This document shows, piece after piece, positions 44,717 through 54,739 of a stretch of 64,000 nucleotides of DNA. The DNA lies in the NCBI GenBank assembly GCA_025024175.1, contig QCXZ01000053.1:12214001-12278000 (forward strand). The letters run 5' to 3'. The stretch's first letter is position 1. Every line of letters starts with the position of its first letter. The notes beneath the pieces were generated by a model. The model was not told the DNA's origin and did no database searches. It saw only the letters and a program-made list of their open reading frames with translations. Source of the DNA: Rhyzopertha dominica (taxonomy: Eukaryota; Arthropoda; Insecta; Coleoptera; Bostrichidae). Both the position numbers and the translations under genes were made by a program.

Positions 44717-45185
44717 TCTTGCTGGTTTCGTTATGTAGACGACACTTTCGTAATGTAGAGTCGCGCAGAGGCTGCCCTGACTGACTTCCTCAGACATCTG
44801 AACAATGTGCATCCCCGGATCCAATTCACCATGGAGAAAAATTCCCAACTGGCTTTTCCCGACGTGTACATTAGGTACATTATGTCGCTCAGTCTACAGA
44901 ACACCAACGCACACCAACCTGTACCTTCAAAAAGGTTCAAACCATTGTCCAAGCCAGAAACGCGCTATCATGAAGACTCTGATACATCGTGCCAACTGCA
45001 TATCTGAACCGCAAGCTCTACGTTAAGAGCTTCAAGACCTGGACTGGGCCCTCCAAGTGAATGGCTACACACAGCAGAAGGTTAAGAGAGCAATGCGCCC
45101 CAGGATATCTAGTGGTACAATACCTGAAACCACGACCAATACTAGTATTGCCTTGGAAAGTGTAGATTACCGTAAAACTAGGTAA
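44717..45185 (+). pseudogene. Penelope RT fragment
   Basis: Plus-strand frame starting WFRYVDDTFVM, with the RT catalytic pair in YVDD, then a stop, then AALTDFLRHLNNVHPRIQFT and MEKNSQLAFPDVYIR, then by frame change VYRTPTHTNLYLQKGSNHCP (about 44893-44955), KRAIMKTLIHRAN and ALQVNGYTQQKVKRAM (about 45050-45095). These are the thumb-region blocks of Penelope-like RTs. Frameshifts and stops break it. Confidence 0.75.
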
Positions 45186-45189
45186 AGTC

Positions 45190-45735
45190 ACTGAATTTAT
45201 CTGCAGTGTGGGGTTCTTATATTTTATATTTTTAAAGGCAGGTGAGTGGTCAGGAGTAGAAAATAAAACACTAGTCAAACGATAAAGTACTTATTAACGG
45301 AGTCTCCAGGAATAAATCAAATAAATGAAAAGTCTTACTGCGATCTACCATTTAGCGACAAATCTGTCCGGCCTCTTCAGCATTCCCCGACGATGACGTA
45401 CCAGCGAAAACCAAAGGAATTCTGAGACAGACTTGAGCCGAAGAATCGATCTACCGTTGAAGGTCACTGCAGCTTCAATGCACGGCTTCAGGTGAACAAT
45501 GCTGGTAGCTCCTCCACGAAAAAGCTGATGCCAATATACACAGCTTACAGCTACTTGGAAGTGTCCGTCTACCGGCAACAGGTTTCCTATAGCTAGCTAC
45601 TTCAATGGTACGCACCCACAGCAGCGCAATTTATTAGCACCAGGCCAGACTCCCGCTGCGACTGCCCACCAGCGCGCGGATCCGGTCTCGCACTTGCCGC
45701 ACGGTTGCCAAACGTGGCACATACGCAAACGCTAC
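45190..45735. other. Unidentified insertion within the Penelope element
   Basis: Unlike its surroundings, this segment is moderately GC-rich toward its right. It shows no recognised coding homology. No target duplication or terminal repeat was found by eye. Confidence 0.35.
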
Positions 45736-45739
45736 TTAA

Positions 45740-46115
45740 TCTCTACGAATTAGGAGAATTCTGAGAAAGCATAACATCAAAACCATCTACAAACCGACTA
45801 GCAAAGGGAATCAGTTACTTTGTTCTGCAAAGGACCCTAGAGAACCACTTTCAACCGCGGGAGTATACAGAATTCCTTATTCGTGCAGATCGGTCTACGT
45901 CGGAACTACGCAACGGAGCATTAATACACCCCTCACCGAACACAACACAAAGCATTGCTGTCTAGTACAACCTGAAAAATCCGCCGTTGCCGAACACGCC
46001 TTGCAGGATGGGAACCACGTCATACAGTTCGAGAAGGGTGTAGTACTTTCTACCATGACCCACAAGGATGCACATGGGGGCCATTGAGATTCATAAAAAC
46101 CTACCTAAAGGCGGG
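45740..46115 (+). pseudogene. Penelope GIY-YIG endonuclease fragment
   Basis: Frame pieces encode a linker (ISYFVLQRTLENHFQP-like in a shifted frame), then GVYRIPYSCRSVYVGTT at about 45859-45910, the GIY-YIG-like core, then LTEHNTKHCCL, KSAVAEHALQDGNHVIQFEK (about 45980-46036) and finally AIEIHKN. These match the endonuclease of Penelope-like elements, which nicks target DNA for priming. The zinc-finger-like cysteines usual ahead of the core are reduced to one visible C. Frameshifts are present. Confidence 0.75.
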
Positions 46116-46368
46116 TTTAGGCTAGTACGCAGAACGCCGTGCCGCAGAAAATCGCCTGCTCGCAGAAATTTGTCACTACAATACCTTATGCAGTCGTTCT
46201 ATGTGGTACGTAGAAAAACCACGCCGCGGTTGGCAGCAAGTGTACGCACCTGCGCGTGACGCAGAAGTTTGCGTTTGTTTAACTTTCGGCGTATTGGTGC
46301 ATAGTTGTCCACGCTGCTCGCTTCACGCGTTGTGAGTTGTTATTGCGTTTTGCTTTGTTGTGGTAAAA
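46116..46368. other. GC-richer promoter-like segment
   Basis: CpG-containing sequence directly before the MADF start codon. It might be the 5' flank of that gene. No TATA box was found by eye. Confidence 0.3.
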
Positions 46369-46640
46369 ATGTACATTGACAAATTTAAATTAATTTTGCT
46401 TGTGGAAAGTAGGCTGGAAGTGTGGGATTCCAACAGTGTACACTTCGGTAATAATCAGAAGAAGCAGGGGGCATGGAGAGAAATTGCTCGTGAAGTCGGA
46501 TGTACAGGTACGCGAAGTCATACTACATAGGTTTAGAACATTTTCTAAAACGGTTTTTTTTCATGAAGCTGTCGAGGATTGTCAGACGACATGGAAGAAA
46601 CTACGGTACCGGTACACCCATAACAAACGCACTTTGCCGT
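46369..46640 (+). pseudogene. MADF-domain gene fragment, two exons
   Basis: Exon 1 from ATG 46369 encodes MYIDKFKLILLVESRLEVWD then NNQKKQGAWREIAREVGCTG, ending at a GTACGC donor near 46507. Exon 2 begins after CATGAAG near 46566 with AVEDCQTTWKKLRYRYTHNK. Together this is a MADF (Myb/SANT-like in Adf-1) domain, a DNA-binding domain of insect transcription factors and of Harbinger-type partner proteins. The frame after exon 2 soon closes, so the rest of the protein is missing. The domain itself is intact, so a truncated host gene or a retained exon pair are both possible. Confidence 0.65.
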
Positions 46641-46740
46641 CTCAACACTACACATATCTTATGACATCTAGTTTTTCGGCCTGCGGGCATGCTTTTTTAT
46701 TTTGTAGAAGAAGCAATGGGTTGTAACTTTAACGAGTCAT

Positions 46741-47360
46741 TAGGAAAAATAAACCATTTCCGCCAAATAAGTTATTACAACACTGGGAGGTCCCTTTGAA
46801 GTTGTTGAATGCAACAGTATCATTGCATAATACGTAATACCGCAATATTTTATAACACTGTTTTTTTTTATAATAAATTGTTATACAACCAATTTACAAC
46901 TGCTTTACAGTAATTTGTCTGTAACTATGTACTAAAAAACTGTGCTGAAACACCTACTATAAAAATTGCTAGTTCGGTCTTTTTAGAGAAGTAATTTGTT
47001 TTATTTTAAATAAATTTTGACGCTTAGGCTCCTTGGTGTCGGACTTCGAAAGACTTGTTTAAACCTGTTGGCTTACGGGTACGGTTCTAGTAACAACTAG
47101 ACAAAGAAGTTGTGTATCTTAACCACTTAACCCATGTCAACGGTACACGAGCCGACAGTGGCTTAATGGAATAGTTGATTTTGAACAAAAAATTTTAATA
47201 GGGTACCGCCGCTAAGCATCGTTTTTGTTGAAACAACCCCCTAAAACCGTATTTTCGAGGAGTGGTGGAAAAAGGCATAAAATCTGAAGCGTTACAGGTT
47301 TTTACACCAGTGCTTCGAAAATAAATCTAGAGTTTTCGTGTTGAGTGTGTGTAGAGAGAC
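46741..47360. other. No gene seen
   Basis: Intergenic sequence upstream of the RING gene. It contains poly-A/T stretches and no recognised coding block. The last 150 bp may be the promoter and 5' leader of the RING gene. Confidence 0.4.
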
Positions 47361-49428
47361 ATGGATCGCCAACAATTATGGTAAGTATATTGATTTCCTT
47401 TTGTCTTTTTTGATAACCACTCTTTTTCTTCATACCAGTACCTTCGCCCCCTTTTTTTTAAATTAACAATATTATTATTTCTTACAGACTTATTAACTTC
47501 GGCATTCTGCTAATGCAGTTGCTGGAGCTATTCCAATGTTTGATTTGTTTGGACTATATGGACGGAAGAATAGTCCAATGCATGAACGGGCACATAATGT
47601 GCCTATCATGTGCAGAAAGATCACCCAGGCACGAGTGTCCGTTTTGTATAATTTCTATAGCAGGAGTGAGACTGATTCCAATGCCTGATCAGCAAAACAT
47701 CAGAGATCTACTGAGGCAATTCGTTCATTCAAATGATCGAGTTAACGATGTAATCTCTGATCAAAGCGGTGCTTCAAGTTCTACCAGATCATTAATCATC
47801 ATAGATGATAATGATCTGGCAGAACTTGGCCCTAATGCAGATCAGAACGTCTCAGCGATATCTAGCACAGGTAAGAATTTAACAATGACATATTTTGCGA
47901 ACATGCTCTCTCATATATAAAAGTTATCTATTTTTGTATTTTTCTGCAGATGTACCTGGATAGTCTTCTCTCGCAACAGCGGGCCCGTCTGTGCAAGGGT
48001 TGAACGCTGCAGCCGTTGAACCGTCTAGACGCGTAACGTCGAACACTCTTGCAGGCAAATTACGGTTACTCTTAGATACTATTGAATTTAATTCTAATTA
48101 CAAATTCTCTCTTAAAAAGGAGGAATTGAGTCATTCATCGAACACGGACCGTTCATGGGAGTAGAAGACAGGTTGATGATGGCAGCAAGGGCGGATCCAG
48201 AGGGGGGGGGGTCATGGGGGTCATGACCCCCCCCTGGGTCTGGGCTGGGTTTGGTTTGATCACTAATAATTTTTCTAATGTAATTGATATATTTCATAAA
48301 ATAATTACTTTCTATAGTGGCGAGCGCATACATGCACGAACAACACGCACTATTAACTGATTTTTAATAAAAAAAAAACACAACGTCGAAATTTATTCCC
48401 GGCAACATAATTGTGGGGGGAAAGTGAATTGGATTGGATGTCATCCCTTAGTGCCTTACCTGTAAGGATTAATTTTATTATCATTGATTGTTTTCATCAT
48501 TACTCAACGAATTTATTTCTTCAATGAGATAAAAACAACACGTAATTGTTAGTTTCACTTGTGCATTCAATGAATTCCTGAGTTTTTGAACTGGACTGCG
48601 CCTTCAGAGAAACATAGCGACTGAAATGGATTGAAGTTACAATTCGTTTCGGAAGAATATAAAAAACGAAAAATTAATTTTGATATTTGATTAAAATTAT
48701 TTCAACTTATAACAATAAAATACTATTTCTTTTTCAATTAGATTATTTTAATACCCCGTCCTGACTAGGTGACCCCTCCCTGATCTTGAAGCTGGATCCG
48801 CCCTTGGATGGCAGGTAATGATTACTTAAACTTAAGCTTACATTTAATTTCCTAATATGTTTTTTTTTCTTTTTTATCATTATGTTAAGGTTTTCAACCT
48901 CTGCCGTCATCAGCTCTGGAGGAGGAGCGTAATCAAAACTATTGCGGAGGTAACTAATTAAACAATAACTTAAAATTTACCGATTATTATTAAACAAAAA
49001 TGTTTTCCTTCTTGGGATTAGAAATTGGAGCGCAGCAATTAAGAATAGCGGGAAGAGTTCCGGAACCGCTGTTCGAAGTAGAAGATGAACCGGAACTGAG
49101 GTTTCAATCGCCATCACCACCACCACTCCTACCGCTATTTCCGGAGATACCGGCGCCTCCGATGTCGCCGATGCTTCAGGGACACCGGTATCATCCTTAT
49201 GGACGACAAATGATGAGACCGAGGTCACCGCAGATCCCACCGCTCCCGCAGCCTCCAAGGGAGCAGCCCCAGCCGGCTCATTATCACCCCCCTACACCTG
49301 TACCCGCTCCCGAACATCCTCAGCCGCCATACAATGCCAACTTCAATCAGCATGAAAACCCTCCACCCCCTACACCCAATCCCGCTCATATCCACATCCT
49401 TCATCATCATTATTTTTATAACTCGTAA
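47361..49428 (+). pseudogene. Multi-exon RING-finger gene with proline-rich tail
   Basis: Likely E3 ubiquitin ligase-type protein resembling the SIAH RING. Possible exon 1 is MDRQQL at 47361. The main exon (about 47489-47869, open frame from 47513) encodes LFQCLICLDYMDGRIVQC, MNGHIMCLSCAER and CPFC, i.e. cysteine/histidine ligands spaced as in a C3HC4 RING, then an acidic linker. GTAAGA follows. An exon after TTCTGCAG at 47949 has an early in-frame stop and a frame change near 48115, then encodes SFIEHGPFMGVEDRLMMA and ends at 48814 next to GTAATG, but with a hAT MITE inside its end. A short exon near 48891-48953 and a last exon (49018-49428) encode a tail very rich in proline and histidine. 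Exon phases agree for the last two joins. Whether it is expressed is unknown; the broken middle exon argues for a pseudogene. Confidence 0.6.
48186..48806. mobile_element. hAT-type MITE, 621 bp
   Basis: Perfect 15-bp terminal inverted repeats CAAGGGCGGATCCAG / CTGGATCCGCCCTTG, flanked by identical 8-bp copies GATGGCAG (48178-48185 and 48807-48814), the hAT hallmark. It has no coding capacity. Near the left end there is a G-run and a palindrome around GGGGTCATGACCCC (about 48216-48235). Confidence 0.92.
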
Positions 49429-49750
49429 ATTTTTCCCTTTACCTTAGTGTTAAGCGATTTACTATTATTATTATTATTATTATAGTTTTGTATTTTATAG
49501 GCTCTTAGTTGTATAATTACATCTAAATATATATATGAAAAATATTCCGCATCTATTTGAATATTTTTCCTAAACAACTACAAAGAAAAAAACCTTTTTG
49601 CATACCCTCTATTCATTTCGTCGAAAGAAACCACATTTGAAGAGCTTGTAAAATCGGCGCTGACTTAGTAATTTGTATTAATATATGGTATTAATTTGTT
49701 CACAACTTTTGAAGTAAAAAAAATTAACATTTCAAATTTGTTAGTTTAAT
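49429..49750. other. No gene seen
   Basis: Short ATT trinucleotide run near 49456-49482. This region would contain the remaining exons of the Harbinger copy on the right if they existed, but none was found. Confidence 0.4.
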
Positions 49751-49751
49751 T

Positions 49752-50351
49752 ACCTGAATATTTCCTTTCAATTCTTCAACTAAAGCTTGGCAAACTTCTG
49801 GAACGATTTCGCTAATGGACTGCTTTGAGATCCTGAACAAATATTGTAAGCTTGTATACGAATCCCCTGTTGCCAGAAAAAGTAGAGTAACAGCTAGTCT
49901 TTCTTGCACTGAGATTGCTTTTCGGAACTTGGTGTCTTGCTTTCCTATTTTAGGCCCAATTGCATTAAGAAGATATTCAAAATCTGCTGTTGACATTCTA
50001 GTGAAATTTTTGTATTGACCACTAATTTTTTGCATCTTTATATCTGCAAGCAAGTTATTTGCACCATATTTTTGTCTATTTCTAAATAGTTCCGTTTGCC
50101 ACCATCGCCTTTGTTTTCGCTTTTTAGCTGATAAAGCGTAATGAATATAAATAAACGCTGCTGAAGCTACATCCATTATGAAATTTAGAATGACTACTGA
50201 GAAATGGAACGCCTGAACGGTTGCAACGCGAGGTGTGAAATGTAGTTTGACGCGGCGTACCCGTGCGCGTACGTGGTTGCGGGATGAAGTTTGCAAGCGG
50301 GTTCACGACGTGGTACGGTTGCGTAACGTGGTTCAAGTCTGGACCCGGCTT
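49752..50351 (-). pseudogene. PIF-Harbinger transposase first exon, 3' truncated
   Basis: Minus strand. The likely start is [15 protein letters not shown] at 50175. The exon continues [60 protein letters not shown] and [19 protein letters not shown], the N-terminal helix-turn-helix part of HARBI1-like transposases. It ends at CAG followed by GTAATT at 49751, a proper donor. No catalytic exons lie downstream. The outer end near 50351 duplicates window positions 1-79, and GGC is followed by TTA there, consistent with a Harbinger border. The exon itself has no stops. Confidence 0.8.
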
Positions 50352-50867
50352 ATGACAACTGCTTGTTGACCGGTCTTTGTGCAACTTGTCAGCCGCGCGC
50401 CAGGTCTGTAGCTGCTACATTTCTATTGTTTATATATGTGTGTATATGTGGAATAGTGTATATAAAATTTTGTCGTCAATGTATATAAAATTCTAGAACA
50501 AATTTACAATACACTTCATGCTCTGTCTATCAACATCAAACAGGAAAAAAATTTAAATAGATCGAAAAGGCTCGCGAAGCTCCACAAGATATTCAGGGCA
50601 AAAAGAATGAAAAAGGAGTTTTCGAGGGAATCAGTATACTGCTGAAACCGATACCAAGTTTGTGAGCACATCAGCTGAAAAATTAAAAAACAAGAGAGAT
50701 TTTGATGTACCAATTGACGAAGGATTCAGCTACATCATTCTCTGTTTCTCGCTAGTGTAAGCGCGGTTTTACCTCACTACCGGGTGTTGTCTCTTTGATA
50801 GGGAAACATTCTAATAAAATTGTAGATCTAATTGTCAAATCAAAAGTGTGTAAAGCATGCGAGCGAG
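50352..50867. other. No gene seen
   Basis: Sequence between the Harbinger end and the Mutator-like remnant. It probably includes decayed 5' sequence of the latter but has no recognised block. Confidence 0.3.
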
Positions 50868-51955
50868 CAATGGATTGGCAGGAAAGAGTCAGACGAGTTT
50901 TTGGAGTGGCATGAAAATGACATTGAGCATTGTGAAGTAAATCATGAAGGAAGTTCCGGTAAAATGGAAGTTGACGGTGTGATCGAAATGTTTCAGCAGT
51001 CAGTCGAATACTTTAAAGTAAAATATAGTAAATACATTGGAGATGGTGACAGCAAAACATTTAAAAATTTACTGGATGCCGATCCTGTGGTAGAAAAAAA
51101 AAGAGTGTGTCTTGCACGCTCAAAAAGAATGTATAGACGAGTGAAAGATGCTAAAAAAACACATAAGCAGTATTTAAAAGCTAAGAAAGGCTTGGAAGAA
51201 GAGAGTCAAAGATAATCAAAAAGATGAAGCAGGTAAAGATGGTCACAAAACGTACATCGGGAAAAAATCATCTACTAGTTCTGCAATAAAGAAGTCGACT
51301 CTTGCATTGACCAATGCCGTGATGGTTAAGCTAAGCACATACTATGGTCTGGCTATTTTAAGGAATCCAGATTCTCAAGAAAATATGAAGAAAGCAGTGT
51401 GGGCTACATACTATCATTACGTTTGAACTGATGAAAACCCCCAGCACTCGTACTGTTCAATTGCATGGTGCAAGTATTTACAGCATGTGGCAGAAAATAC
51501 AGATGAAATTTACACACATCCTCCAGCATTTGATAAAATAAAGTTTTTTGAAGCCAGTTTATGAAGAATTATCATCTGATGGTCAGATACAAAGCTACTT
51601 GGGAAAAAACACTCAGAACAACAACGAGTCGTTTAATAGTTGCATCTGGAGCTTGGTTCCAAAACATCATTTTAATGGAAAAAGACGTTGGAAAATGCTT
51701 CATGGACAGCTCCGTGTATGTTTAATAAAAAATTTTTACCCATCCTTAAAATTATGGAGATTTTTGGTACGCAAATTGGCCGAAACGCCTATTTGTATGC
51801 TCAGGAGTACGATGAACGACGAATAACCCGTGCAGAGCGATCCACGTCCGAGGTATCCAAAAAGAGCTTCCCTCAAGTCACAAAAACTGGCAGAAAATGA
51901 TGCTTATGAAGACATCGAAGGGTTATTGTATGCTCCAGGCATAGCAGATTAGTGT
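50868..51955 (+). pseudogene. Mutator-like transposase-domain remnant
   Basis: Pieces in several frames match the 'Mutator-like transposase domain' family of insects, distinct from the FLYWCH MULE above. Seen are EWHENDIEHCEVNHEGSSGK then MEVDGVIEMF, YIGDGDSKTFKNLLDADPVV (about 51030-51090; an aspartate-rich catalytic block), MVKLSTYYGLAILRNPDSQE (about 51320-51380), TDENPQHSYCSIAWCKYLQH (about 51428-51490), KPVYEELSSDGQIQSYLGKN then TQNNNESFNSCIWSLVPKHH (about 51548-51668) and a basic tail. At least three frameshifts and stops. The N-terminal third of the family is missing. Confidence 0.65.
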
Positions 51956-52718
51956 AAGTATAATTTTTTCACGAAAATTCTGCTCTTGAAACTTTAAACG
52001 CATTTTTCTCGAAACATCAATTTGTAAATCTGTCATGGTCCTAAAAAAAAACTGTTCAACCGATTGCTTTGAAATTTCTATATGTTCTTCTACTCATTAA
52101 TAGTTATCGTCCGTACCAAAATTGCTTATTTTCGAAAATGTTTATTTTTTTATTATTTTTAACAAAAAAAAACAAGATTTTTTAACTTTTTTCTACAGCC
52201 CGCCATTTTTGTTTTTTTTCTTTTCGATGAAACTGCATAATTTTGGTAGGGACGGTAGTAACAGACCTACTGAACAATAATCCATTCGATTTTTTTATTT
52301 CAGACAACATGAACAATCGCTATTGCTATGACCAGTGACCTGCTTTTTATTTTTTTGGTGTCTAATTTAATTTAAAAATAAATATAAACAATGTAAAATG
52401 AGAAAGATAAAGAATCTTTTTGTGCAGTTTAAGAAATTAAAATGATTGAATTTTATTGTCTTACAAAAAAATCCTTAAAAAGAGGTAAAGTTTACGCGTT
52501 CACATCAGAATACTCCCTTAATCATACAACGGAGTACGTTAGTAGGGTATTTGTTGGTTTCTAAAAGATTGGGAAGTTCCACTGTTTAAAGTTATTTGCC
52601 CTGTTACATGCAATAGCGCTAATATGGTTACCGCGATGAAAAAAAAACACTTAGCGATGCACTATAAATTTGATAGTAGATTCCTCACTAAATCTGATAA
52701 ACTCAGAAAATTTTTAGA
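51956..52718. other. No recognisable gene
   Basis: AT-rich sequence with poly-A tracts, probably the 3' part of the Mutator-like element. No terminal repeats were identified. Confidence 0.35.
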
Positions 52719-53290
52719 GTGATAATGGGATTCCAGAAAGATGCAGAAAAAATTATTTTGGTGGTTAAGACAGGCTGGAATTCATTGTATTTCATGTTGG
52801 ATAGATATATAGATATGTGGAAAAAAAATACTTCTCAACTTCTATTTGAAGCTACTGCAGATAATCCTGAAATAGTGACTGGCCAAAAACTCGAAATATT
52901 GAAACAGGTTGTCTAGTTTGTCGAGTTTGTCACAAGAGAATCTTCAAGGCCAGAACTTAACACCTTATCAAAATTTGTAGCTATAATAAATTGTCTCACA
53001 TCGCAGCTAAAGAACTTTCCTTCAACTTTTCAATGTATCACTCAGTTACAAACAAAACTTAATTGAATGTAACAAAAGATTCTGTCTGATAGAATTTAAC
53101 ACACACGCAGCTTTTGGGAGTCACTATAGACCCGCACTTTAAAAATCTCCGCTGCAGATTCTAATGTGAGTGCAAAAATTAAAAGACCTTATAAAAGAGG
53201 AATCTTTATTATTTACGATAAATTCGTTCTTCACAGTATTAAGGACATACTAGAGACGAGCAGAGTGGAGAAGGGTAAAGAAGAAAAATA
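52719..53290 (+). pseudogene. hAT transposase C-terminal scrap
   Basis: The frame from 52719 encodes VVKTGWNSLYFMLDRYIDMW (hAT block K-T-R-WNS-Y-ML-R), then an NPEIVTGQKLEILKQVV stretch. After stops comes TRESSRPELNTLSKFVAIIN. A further frame has GVTIDPHFKNL, the 'DPRFK' block of hAT proteins. Separate from the hAT scraps at 22 and 43 kb. Confidence 0.65.
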
Positions 53291-53515
53291 GGAAAGTAGG
53301 GATACCAAGGAGCAAAACAGGACGAAACATGCAGAAGTCTTTACGATGGGATCAAGATAAGGGCACAATTGGGTATTTGCCATCTATTTATATTTTATTA
53401 AATTGCATATTAATAGGTAGCATCTAATCCACAAAACAGCTGTCACAGCTTATAAATTCGAAAAAATGAATCGTAAGGTGTATTTTTAATATTAAAAATG
53501 TGAATATTTAAAAGG

Positions 53516-54520
53516 ACCGCCAAAAAACGCGAACATATGGGCCGTGACGTCAGGTGTCTTGTAAATGGTCGCTTGTTTACATCTGGGGTCAGCGCGTCAC
53601 GCGTCTTTCTCAGCCCGTCAATTTATCGGTTTGTTGTTTGCGTTCATTTTGTGACAAGCGAATAAAAATACGCCAAGAAAAAGTGAAATACTTATAAGTT
53701 ATGACTTCTGAAGGCATCTTCATTGTTATGGAATTTGTGTACAGCGACGAGCGGTTCAACGCGGCGGAGATGAGGAACGTAAAAGCAACAGCATAAGTGA
53801 ACTTTTTATCAAATTAACGTAGCATTGATAATTTGATCAGAGGGTTGTTGGAAACATACTATTTTTAAACATAAAAATGTAAGAATCAAAAATGTACCCT
53901 AAACTTTGACATTTATTTTAGAGGTCAGAATAAACATAAATTGCCATTTATTTTCGGGGCTCTTGCGGCCCGTTTCCGGTCTGGCTAACAGTCGAATATA
54001 TAGGGAACAACGTCGTTCTTTATTATAACATTTCCCTCTATTAACTTAAAACGCATATAATTTTTCATATCCTCTTCAAGCTATAACAAAATGGGAACTG
54101 AATGGTAAAACAATGATAACCCCAAAAAGAATAATAAAACCTACAGTAAGAATTAAGGTGGTTTTCACAGCAGAAAAACAAATTTTGCGATTTGGGCATA
54201 TCACGTCTAGGGGCCTTAAACAACTTTTTCATACGTTGATAATCTCGAGGAACAGTTACAAAAATTTTGTTAGCTGTACTGACTGAAGTACTTTTATAAC
54301 CATGTACAAAAAACACTTGTTTTCATACAAAATAGATGCTTGTAAAACTACGCAAATCACTTTTTGGTACCTCTTACACCGTCCTTTCAATAAACACCAC
54401 ACAAAAGCTTTTCCAATACAAGAATGATACTACACCATTAAACAGCATGCTCCTCGGTAATGTTTACATGTCACCTGACGTCACGAGTTCAATAACCTTG
54501 GATAGAAGCGTTTTGGCGGT
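53516..54520. mobile_element. Inverted-repeat element of about 1.0 kb with a THAP-like piece
   Basis: Imperfect terminal inverted repeats of about 55-65 bp: ACCGCCAAAA at 53516 followed by GTGACGTCAGGTG at about 53543-53555, matched in reverse at about 54472-54484 and TTTTGGCGGT ending 54520. The interior holds a minus-strand open stretch. No target duplication was found. It could be a deletion derivative of a larger THAP-encoding transposon. Confidence 0.5.
54065..54316 (-). pseudogene. THAP-like C2CH remnant
   Basis: A minus-strand frame encodes NKIFVTVPRDYQRMKKLFKA then RRDMPKSQNLFFCCENHLN. The order F-VP-D-R ... CCE-H resembles the second half of a THAP-type zinc finger (C-x-x-H). The first half with the leading cysteine pair is not visible. 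Weak evidence. Confidence 0.4.
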
Positions 54521-54739
54521 GACTCCTAAGATTCGAACTTCAGACCTGAAATTCTCTACCTACAAATATTTTTTTTGTTTTTTTAACATGGCGTACGATA
54601 TATATACACTTCAAGATTCATTTTACGTAATTTTCAAAAAAGGTGATAATACCCAATTGTCTGAGAAGACGAATGGATAGGAGACCACCTAAGAAGAGAT
54701 CAAGGAGGAACTGATGGAAAAAAGATTCATGGTCAACTG

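Larger units (their letters stand above)
44641..46115 (+). mobile_element. Penelope-like element, rearranged and interrupted
   Basis: Contains pieces of the Penelope RT followed by a GIY-YIG endonuclease, the defining order of the superfamily. The first 75 bp (44641-44716) code on the minus strand (GSPLSPVVANFYMD), while the next block codes on plus (WFRYVDDTF). In intact elements the two are adjacent and on one strand, so the left end is inverted. An unrelated segment of about 545 bp (45190-45735) separates RT from the endonuclease. Confidence 0.75.

Noticed and set aside
49000..49258. Valine/alanine-rich open frame on minus opposite the proline-rich exon
   Set aside because: Proline codons read as glycine, arginine and valine on the other strand, and the plus-strand exon has matching splice phase.
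51956..52330. Hydrophobic coding-like stretch after the Mutator-like remnant
   Set aside because: Interrupted by stops, driven by poly-T composition, and matching no remembered family.
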